Positions 55,182 to 64,000 of a DNA stretch of 64,000 nt are shown here, one piece after another (positions within the stretch are counted from its first letter, which is position 1; each line of letters starts with the position of its first letter). Position numbers and translations under genes: made by a program. The DNA comes from Lactarius indigo (taxonomy: Eukaryota; Basidiomycota; Agaricomycetes; Russulales; Russulaceae), in NCBI GenBank assembly GCA_025766275.1, contig JAFKAC010000052.1, positions 310,001 through 374,000 on the forward strand, given 5' to 3'. The notes beneath the pieces are model-generated. The model saw only the letters and a list, made by a program, of their open reading frames with translations, searched no databases and was not told the origin of the DNA.

Positions 55182-57929
55182 GCCAGCGAAATTCCCGCCA
55201 GGAGACTGCTGACACGGAAAGTTGGAAAATGTGATGAAACCAATACCTCACTTTGTTAAGTGAGTTTTAAGTCATAACGATAGCAGCCTAATGAGCAAGC
55301 CTGAGACCGGGTCGCCCTGGCCGAGGTACGCACCACCGCGCACCGAGGATTGGAAGCCGCGGGACCATACAAGTCATCTGCAATCACGTAGATACTGTAA
55401 TTTGGGCAATTTCCTGGCATAACGACCGAATATATGGGGCGGGCCTACGATCGAAAAACGAACACGAACTGAACACTGGCCCTTGCACAGTTGCACAGGC
55501 CAAGACATTGGCAGACTTGAATATTCGTCGAGCCGGGCCACTTGTTGCCACGTTACAGTGGGTGACTTCCCATAAGCCTACCTCAACGACAAGGATCCTA
55601 GACGACTGCCGGTGGTGTTTACAGTAAGAAGCCTCCCTGCACCACGTCCGAGTCGGAGTACAAAAGTTATGCCAAATTAGGGTAAAATACTCGGACAGCC
55701 AAGCAACAATAATATATGGACTCCGAGTCTTGCTCCAAATCTTAGGCCCTCGGGTTTCAGCCTTGCGCTGGCCATGAAAGTATGGTGGTACACGGGTCGA
55801 CTTTACATTGTTCTCCTACACTGCTGGGTCATTGTCTCATGTCGGTTATCCCAGAAACCGCCCTACAACAGATATTTGCAAGGATATTTGCGCTCATTCC
55901 GACGTCTGACTCCCGTTACATTGAACTTTGGTCTTCGCGTCCTCCTCCGCACCCTCCGTTCCATTCCACCTGCTGCGATTCAACAGCCCGAGGGCCAATA
56001 GTTTCAATGCCTGAATGACCTTATCAGACTTCATCCACTTCTCGGAGGGAAGGCGGTGGGGTTTTTTGTACTAGAATGGATGGGCTTAAGCTTGCTGTCT
56101 TCGTTCTATCCCCCCGAGGTGTACGATACTTCCCTGCGCACTGGCCAATCACTTATGATGTCTGGGGGAAATAATTGCTGCTGTCATCAATCACCCTGGG
56201 AGCTGGCACAATGCTCGTGTTGTTCAACCAATTTACGGCCTATTACTGCCAGGGAGCACCTTAGCGTTACAATCCCTTCCCTGGTGCTTGTTCACGCTGC
56301 GTCCTGTCTGGGCCTACCAGCCGGGATATAAATGGGTCCAAATTTTTTTCTAAAAAAGTAGCGAGCCATCATATGTTCTGGAGCGCTAGTGACCTTATGA
56401 TTCTCTGCATAAAGTTGCGATTTTCCCAGATATCCCGTCCTGTACTACTTGGCTACGTCCGCCAGCAACTCCACCGGTACAAACTATCCACCATACTTAG
56501 TACGTCACGAAAAGCGGAGTGGAGCAGCTCGGATACGGTACGGTGCTGCCAAATTAGTTGTCTTACCGTACGGTGGAGTAGTCGCAGTGGCAGATGTTGA
56601 TCTGCCCCAGCGGATCTTGCGGCGGCATTCAAGGTGACATTGCTTAATAAAGTGGCACGCATCCTTCTATTCTAACTTGTAGTGTAGAACAGGGATGCAA
56701 ATTTTGAGGTCGTTCGACTTCAAGCTTATGATACTGTCGCATGTAGTGACCTGCGGACGTAGAGTTGCAAATTGTCATATCGCACTACATCGTATCAAAT
56801 TTTGGCGAACAGACTGCCTGGGATTGTTTTTATCATATTGTTTTTGGTAGAAACGACAATTGTGCTTTGGGATACATCTCTTTTGAACTTCTATGGTCTG
56901 GTTGCTATCAATTTATTAGCGTGTGGCCATCAAGAAAAACCTACTTTGATAGTTTGAGGTAATTTTCGCATTGAGCAAGAATTATTGACACCATGATGTC
57001 AACTAGCGTTCGCTAGCCTTAATTGTTATTGATTATCACGATTATCACGGGAGGTTTTTCCTGATGTGAGAAGATTCTGACCTTGATTTCCATGCACGTT
57101 TCAACTGGGTCCGAGTGCAGTTCAAAACATCATCAGACCGGCGCGTAGACATGTCGCCAGGGGAGGAGAGTGGAAGAGGTCGTCCGGTCATCCTTTGAAA
57201 GAGAAACACAGGAGAGCGCAGGCGACCAAGGAACTGTAAATTGTGAGATAAGACGATCACGTGGTCACGTCGGGCCATCGCTGTGGGGCCGGGATATGGC
57301 CGCGGACTCCGAGTCAAAGCGAGAGAGCACCCGCTACGTCCATGGTGCTGGTGCCTCAGCATCGACCTCAGCGCCTCAGCGCAAGTAGCGATAAATAAAC
57401 CTTTGTATGAACCTTCAACTGACCAGGTGTTGCAGCTGCGTGGTCGACGTGGGGCTGCATTCAGTTGAATGCCCGAGCTGTGCCCGAGTGCGAGATGATC
57501 GATGCAAGCGTACCTTAAATATTACAGTACGTGCTTTCTCGCACCACTGGCAGGCACTCAGTCTTTGTCAGAACCACGTCCCCGGTGTGGCTCATTGACA
57601 TAGCGAAGCTGACCAACTGACCAATGATGGCTCTGTGGGGCGGGGCTATACAGTAATTCGGCTCCCCAGTTGTCAGTTGGTTTTTGAAATTTCTCCTCGG
57701 AACATTGAAGACGAAATCAGGTCAGGAACAACTGCGTGGCTCGACAAAAGCGGTACTACAGTACCAGTGGGAGAATGAGTGCAGTTGAAGGTCGATCTAG
57801 CGCTTCCTCGCTTGCCATCTGAATCACGAATTGAAACTGTCCTATAGTTTGACAATATCGCCCAGCTGCGATAACGTTTGGACATGATATGCATGATACC
57901 TATACCTTGCTCTGATCGCGATTCCCGTT
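55182..57929. other. Intergenic region
   Basis: 2.7 kb. Upstream flank of the S41-like gene and downstream flank of the kelch gene. Short open frames (for example 55839-56018) show no recognisable family. Confidence 0.5.
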
Positions 57930-60664
57930 TCACCTACGGTTGCGGCTTTGCCCTACTCCTCCTGCCTGGCCTGTCGCAGAAGCGCGCTTCATTTCCTCTT
58001 CGTCCAGGCCAGCCTCTGCCAGGATTTTCTCGACCTCCTCTAAAATGGGCTTATAAGTCCCGTAACGCTCCTCCGCAAGCGAGAAGCCATCGCGCCGCAA
58101 AAGCTTCCCCCTATTGTCACTGCTTTCGCGCGCTTTCTGTGCCCAGTATTCCCCTGTATGTATCACAGTTTGTCATAAGTGAAACGTCTTGCTATTCGAC
58201 AGGCGACGCAAAGAAAAAAAGACTCACGAGAACGTGCGTAGAAAACGGCAAGTGTCTCTCCCGGAAGGGGCGTACTAATAATATCCTCCTCAGAGCGTTT
58301 GGTGTCCTTTGATACCCCCATGAAGGCAGTCGCTTGATCACGCAGGGAAACCTCCTGTTTCACGGTGGAAGTTGATTAGAGGAGAAGATGACGCATATCT
58401 CGTCTCTTGCACAGAACCTACCGGCTCTTCAGCGATTTCACCACCTGCGTCGTTTATTTCCGGTGCTTCCCCGTCTCCTAACAACATCTCTTCATCGTCT
58501 CCGCCTTGGTCTTCGTCTTCGCCTTCATCTGAGTCTTCGTCACTGCTATCTCCACCGTCGTCATTATCTTCGCTACTACTGCTCTCGTCGTCACCCTCTG
58601 GGATGATTATATCGCTCTTTTTCAGGCAAACATAGCGATCCATTTTGTCAAGAGCGAGGGCATAGAAATCATCGAGTGTGTATTCGCGAGAGCCACGTTC
58701 GAAGATGCCGCCGTAGCTGGTCATGGGGACGGTCTCAGATTAACGAAATACGGAGATATGGGGACGTACATGTAAAGCGTATTGCGCAATATGGCAAGCA
58801 TCGCATTATACCGCGGCATTGGTGTGGAGAGGAGCGGATCTCCGGGATCTGATTCTAACTCCGGCTCGAGGACAGCCGCTCTCTCTGCCTCGCCTTCGTC
58901 GTCATCGCGCGGGACCTCCTTCTTTTTCTTGCCGCCCCTTTTCTTTGGCGCTTTGAGCATCATCGACACCCATTTTCCATTTCCCGCGAACTGGTACCCA
59001 TTCCTTTCGCGGCCAAGTGGGATTATGGGGATAAAGACTAGAAAGACCAACTTACAAATCATTCCAAAAGACGCTCTTCAGTGTTTCTTCATCTGAATCC
59101 TCGTCAGTCACGCCTCCAAATAGCACGCCCATCCCTTTCGCAGCCCAGAGCGCCATGGTTGACCCAGATCGTAGCGCGGGCGCATACGCTGTCGAGGGGC
59201 GCTTTCGGCGTTCCCACTTCGCAACCAAAGGTTCAAATTTCGTTTTCCCGGTGGCACCTTCGGGAGCGGATGCAAGCGATAGGCTGCCCGCGATGGAATG
59301 CGATCAGCTATGACTAGGTATTCAGGGTCAAAATGACGTTGAACTGACCGGAGGAGCCAGGTGTCATCGAGCATAATACCGACGGGGCGCTTTCCCTTCA
59401 TATATTCCTTGCAATATCCCCCTGCTCCGTGGTATCAGCGCGATGTCCTAGGCCAGGAGTGCCGTACGCACCATGAAGAATAATACCTTCCGGTGTGGAG
59501 AGAAATGAGAAGCCGCTTCTGGGGCTGGCGTAATTTCGGTGAATAGTCAAAGTTTGCCCAGCCTATCGTATCAAACAGTAGCTTACGATGGGCGGCGCTC
59601 ATTGGGGTCCTTAAATTCTATTTGTTGCCACTTATACTCCTGTGTATCGAATACCCATAGATCGTTCATATATCGTGCTGACATAACAACAATCTGTTCA
59701 GAGCCCAACGCAGACCCCTGTGATGGTACTCACTGGCGATTCCCGGATCGTAAAACCCACCAAACAGAACAATATAGTGCTTCCACAACGCCATTCTTGA
59801 TAGTCGCTCGATAAGAAAGGGAGATTGAACCACAGTATGAGAAAGCGAACCGGTGTCCAGAGCGTGCCGATGGGCGAACTTTGGTTTCGATACGATCCCA
59901 TGACCTCGTTGTGATATCGAAGCACCAAAAGTCACGGTAATGGTGGAAGGTGTTCTGATATAATGATGAAAATTCACCCCCTAGAATCTGATGAGGTCTG
60001 ATATATCCAGTGACCGCGTGGACGTTGGCACACCGAAAAGGAAGAGCTTGCCTCCTCCCGCAGCAGAAGGAACGACAGCATGGGCGGAACGTGGACCCGG
60101 ACATGTTGGGGAGACAAACTTTCGCCACTCATCCTGAGGAAATTGACATCCGAGTCCAACACACAGCGTTAAAATGTGCTACACTGCTGCGCCATGACGC
60201 ACCTTCTCAGGGGTGTATCGGAATACATCACTGTAAAAATACTGGGTGGCATCATCAGACCACGAAGTGAAACGTTAGGAGATAGCACACCGCTTTCCCA
60301 TCTTGGCTGAAAAATTCTCCTCCAATGCACCACAGATGGTCACCAGAAGGACATGGCGTGAGGGTCGCGTTCGCTCTCCGGCTTGGTGGACCTTCGACAA
60401 GTTCCTCAGTTACAGCATGAGATTCCTCCCACTCTCGGCGGATCTACTAGAAAGGTCTCTGTTAGCTGAACTAGGAAGGGTGGATACAGCATGCTCTAAT
60501 ACATTCTCGAGGATCGCCTCAAGGTCCTGATCATCGTCAAAGTCGTCTTTCGCTTTTCCTTGTTTCTTCTTCTCCTTGCGTTCGGTTTTCTGTGCAGCCC
60601 TGGATTTCTTGGCAGCCTTGGCAGCCGCTTTTGTTGTCTGAGCATTCGATTTTTTCTTTCCCAT
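57930..60664 (-). CDS. Kelch-repeat protein, KEL3/KLHDC4 type
   Basis: Fourteen exons (minus): 60664-60488, 60404-60291, 60241-60203, 60133-60034, 59980-59851, 59795-59734, 59677-59587, 59524-59472, 59421-59349, 59283-59056, 59003-58770, 58716-58422, 58354-58228, 58153-57930. The sum is 1947 nt, 648 residues, with every splice in phase. The start MGKKKSNAQTTKAAAKAAKK matches the basic N terminus of this family. Kelch repeats follow (LWCIGGEFFSQDG, KLFLFGGEFSSLYQNTF, HYIVLFGGFYDPG, MGVLFGGVTDED, NTLYIYGGIFERGSREYTLDDF), then an acidic Asp/Glu/Ser stretch and a conserved C terminus (STPLPGETLAVFYARSREYW, EEVEKILAEAGLDEEEMKR). Yeast Kel3 is a cytosolic protein of similar length and unclear role. 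The gene is intact. Confidence 0.93.
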
Positions 60665-62800
60665 GAAGATCAGCCCCGCTGCAATAGCAAAGATGACAGT
60701 CAAGTAGCAGGGCTCTAGTAGGACCCCGTCGCCATAGCGGGCCGGAGGCGGAGTCAGGGGCCGCCGTGGGAGTTTCGAAAATCTGTGATCCTTGAGTGAT
60801 CCTGTACAGTAATTGGCCTCGTTTCTCACTAATTTTTAATCAGGGTCATTGAAGCCGGGAAAACGTAAAATGCGCTTCCATTATATGTGAAACCATATCC
60901 CGTGCTCGACCAAGGAGTTTTTTTTTTTTACTACCTGTCTGCGGTTTTTCAGAAGACGACAGACTTCCTCGGGCTCTCGCGCACCGACTTTGTGGTGTCA
61001 TTGTTCCATAATCTATATGACGACCTCAGGTCTCAGGCAAACTCCGGGCGCGGTCTGATAGCCCCGAACAGACAACCTTTACGAGTAACAGGAGAGCCTT
61101 ATCACTGGCTTATCGAAACGACCAGAAGCTCACGTCGGTGTCTGAGTGGTGCAAGAACTCAGAGATAACTCCAAGGCACGCATGGACATTGCTTGGAAGG
61201 AGAATCATTCCAAAGGAAGGGCCCAGTAAAGCGCTCGCTTAGTTCTGTGTCACGGGGGGGGGCGCGCTTTGGCGAATTTCTCCGGAGGAAAACATGCGAG
61301 CGTGACGCTGGTGCTCGCGCGGCTTGTACGTACAATGAACCGTGGTACCCCTCGAGGCTGCGCTGCAGCTGCGCAACCTACGTGCCCGGGGTCGCGAACG
61401 TTGCCATGCAACCCGAAGCACGAGGTGCTTGTGTTCGTGAAGTGCTGGGGCCATTGTCGACAAAGTTGATGGCGACTTCAATCTTGCCAAGTCTTGCGTG
61501 AACAGTCCCCCTCGAGATCCACGGTTCTTTCCGCATCTCCCACTGTCTCTTAGCCTTCGTCCCTCCGGTTACTGTGACTTTCAGCGCTCGGGTCATGGCA
61601 TAGCCGAGTGTGTGTGCTAGTAGTGGGATTCACCCCACGGTGAGGTGTGAATCGTCCCATCGTGATTGTGACTGTGACACCTACTTTGGACCCATTTAGC
61701 CCCCACTCTGCTCCCTGCTACGCCGTATCCCTAGCTCTAGCATTGTCCACATTTCAGCTATCCATCCGAATGTGATTGACTACCAGGTCTATCACGAAAA
61801 ACAACTGTTCCAGGCCCCATCTTCGTGCTACAGCAATCTTATTGGGGCCGTTTCGGTTCCGGTGCTGGCGTGATAACTCTGTGGACTTCCTCGACTGTAA
61901 GGAGCTGTCCCTTGCGTTGATCTGTCTGAGCCACGGGAAGGCCGACGCTCGCTTGCTTCTGTTCTTGTTTAGCGCACGCAGTGTACATTCTGTCTCCTTG
62001 TTGCAAACGAGTCCTAATCGAGCGATGTTCCCTCAAATAGATCACTGCCCTGTACGAGTCTCGACTACGCAGTAGTTCTCTGTATCTCCTGTCGTATAGG
62101 GCTATCGAAGCGCCGAGAAGTAAGGGGTCGGTGGGTTCGCGATTCGCATAACACACTTATATGGTATGTTCTCCCTGCCAAACTGACTTTTTTAAGACAC
62201 ACATTATATTCCGGTGCATGTATCTAGGACAAAAGCCGATCGCCCGCCGGGGCCGTGTAAATAGTAGATGGGTAAACCCGAATAGTATGTAATAGACGCT
62301 CGGGCTGTGTAGCCCATCGTGGCCGGGAAGGTTGGTCGGCGACACTTGGTCGTTCTGGGAGAACTCGCCACGATAGGCCAAATCTAGGAAACGGAGAGGC
62401 GATCCTTTGACAGAGTTGGGGAGGCCGGGGGAGAGGCACCCTAACTCAGGTATATTAATAGCAACCAATAGCAACAGTGGGTCTCGGCAAGGTCTCAGTC
62501 TCGAGGTGTCGTTCAGCGCCCGTACTATACCCCCCTAATCGCTCAAGGATCGCGTGGGTATATCTGGTAAATACATGACCACACCACGTCAAATCATCAG
62601 AGACAATCGTAGCTCGTACAGTACACTCAAGTTCAAGGTCATCGCAGCGGCCGCCGACAATCGTTTCCTGTCATCACGGGGTTGCGGGCCGCTGACAAAT
62701 ATCAGGTGTGTGCTTCCTTCACGATGTACCGCTTTACTGATATTGGTTCTCGACCAAGAAGCCAGCGCAGGGTATTCAGGCTCCCAACCAGACCGCTAGG
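60665..62800. other. Intergenic region
   Basis: 2.1 kb with no gene I can support. Open frames at 61378-61596 and 61839-62156 (both minus) have protein-like composition but no recognisable family and no clear splice context. Confidence 0.45.
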
Positions 62801-63747
62801 TTAATTCGGTTTCAAAGAGGGCATGCGTGATTCGGAGGGTATTCCGACGTACTGCTCTTCGTAATAAACGATCATGCGCGCCAAAGCGTCGCAGCCGTAA
62901 GCATCCCTCAGACGCCCAGAATGCACTTGACGCTGTACGGCAGTGTCGCGGTCGACACGGTCGACGGTGATAGGCATACGGGCGCTTTCGGATAGCCACT
63001 GGGAAACGTCCCTGTATGATGCCATGTCCCCGACAAGCTCATATCGCGTTCGGGCGTGTGCGGACGGGCGAGCACGTAATATTGCGGCGGCAACCGCCGC
63101 GAAGTCTGCGAGGTCCAGAAATCCGTGCGTGACCAGTGGAGAAAACGGGACTTGAAGATAGCCACACTGCAGAGCATTTTTGACGGCAATGTTCTGCATT
63201 AGGTGAGCGGGCTGGTGGGAGTCCGTGTGTCAACCGGCTTCCGGCTTCACAACTGAGCGAGTACTTGCCTGGAGTATAGTGTAGTTCAGGCCAGATTCGA
63301 AGATGTATTCTTCTACCCTGGGACGAGCACAGCGTTAGTAATAAAAAACGGAGGTCACAATTGGATTACCCACTCTAGCTTGGAGCGGTGGTGAGGGAGC
63401 CGAGATATATATGGGTGGAGTACGCTGCAGTAGACCAACTTCTCGATGTCCATTGCACATGCCGCATCAACGACATTCTTGCCCATCTGAGCTTCGTTCG
63501 CGAGGACAGGCCCGTTGTAGAGCACCACACGGGCTCCGTTCAGGGCGTTACGGAGGGAAAGCGGATCAAGGAGATCCGCGACTGCGGTGGATACGTTTGG
63601 GCGGTTCACGAACACTTCCTGAAGACGCATCCTCGAAGTATTCGTATGTGCTACAAGGCGGATAGATGGAGGGCGAGGAAACGAAAGTAGCGCATTGATA
63701 ACGAAGGTATTAGTGCGAGAGGTTGCTGGGAGGATCACAATAGTCAT
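62801..63747 (-). CDS. NmrA-like NAD(P)-binding family protein
   Basis: Exons 63747-63374, 63317-63269 and 63193-62801, 271 residues. Intron 1 is 56 bp (GTGGGT...CCCAG); intron 2 is 75 bp with a GC donor (CAG|GCAAGT...TGCAG). The protein has an N-terminal Rossmann-like strand (MTIVILPATSRTNTFVINALL) in which the usual Gly-rich loop is replaced by PATSRTN, then ADLLDPLSLRNALNGARVVLYNG, KLVYCSVLHP, GLNYTILQ and HGFLDLADFAAVAAAIL, the order seen in NmrA/HSCARG-type proteins. These act as redox sensors or isoflavone-reductase-like oxidoreductases; which applies here is open. Confidence 0.85.
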
Positions 63748-63791
63748 GGATTGCCACGAATAGACATCTAATCTTGCTGAACGGAGCGCAC

Positions 63792-63797
63792 TTTATA
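63792..63797 (-). promoter_or_regulatory. TATA box of the NmrA-like gene
   Basis: TATAAA on the minus strand in CCTTATAAAGTG, about 45 bp upstream of the start codon at 63747. Confidence 0.5.
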
Positions 63798-64000
63798 AGG
63801 CGGCCTGGTGGGAGTCGCAGAGGACTCGGACTGTGACAAAAGAAGTAGAGATAGACGGCGCCAGGGGGCGACGAGTTCCTTCTGGGATCCCACAAACTCT
63901 GACAAAGCGAAAGCGCGCCAGTGTCCGGAAATGCCGATATCAACATCTACAGAAGTCAACAGGATTTCCAGCTGTGGAGGGAAGTGCGGCGCTAAGGATT

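Noticed and set aside
62090..62160. Possible tRNA B-box (GGGTTCGCGATTCGC)
   Set aside because: No matching A-box or cloverleaf could be built around it.

Overview
The window looks like a basidiomycete (Agaricomycete) nuclear genome. Genes carry many 48-80 bp GT-AG introns, F-box and wax-synthase-like genes are present, and the repeats are chromodomain Ty3/gypsy elements and a Tnp2-type CACTA transposon. The species cannot be named from the sequence alone.

Left half (1-36 kb) is a nest of mobile DNA. Two gypsy families occur. Family A: A1 (minus, 1-6737, cut by the window edge) and A2 (plus, 23365-31248, complete, 524-bp LTRs that look identical). Family B: B1 (minus, 6738-14500) and B2 (plus, 14501-21691). 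A1 sits in the 3' LTR of B1, and B1 sits in the gag of B2. A2 sits inside a coding exon of a CACTA element (22413-36025) whose TIRs, TAA target duplication, subterminal repeats, Tnp2 transposase and second divergent gene can all be delimited. Both gypsy families show an 11-nt match between the predicted mRNA 5' end and the primer-binding site (Tf1-like self-priming), a GTG codon at the start of gag, a -1 gag/pol overlap, and a shared accessory domain after the chromodomain that is fused to pol in A and is a separate zinc-knuckle ORF in B. Most inactivating stops are CGA-to-TGA changes.

Middle (36-46 kb): three tandem paralogous wax-synthase/MBOAT-like genes, each with one intron in the same place and with duplicated promoter and 3' flanks. 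A MITE-like repeat lies in opposite orientations in the two spacers. An F-box-like gene follows.

Right part (46-64 kb): a small multi-exon gene of unknown function (minus), an F-box gene (plus), a 13-exon secreted S41-peptidase-like gene (minus) with one apparent +1 frameshift, an intact 14-exon KEL3/KLHDC4-type kelch gene (minus), and an NmrA-like NAD(P)-binding protein gene (minus) with one GC-AG intron. Intergenic stretches hold no further gene I can support.
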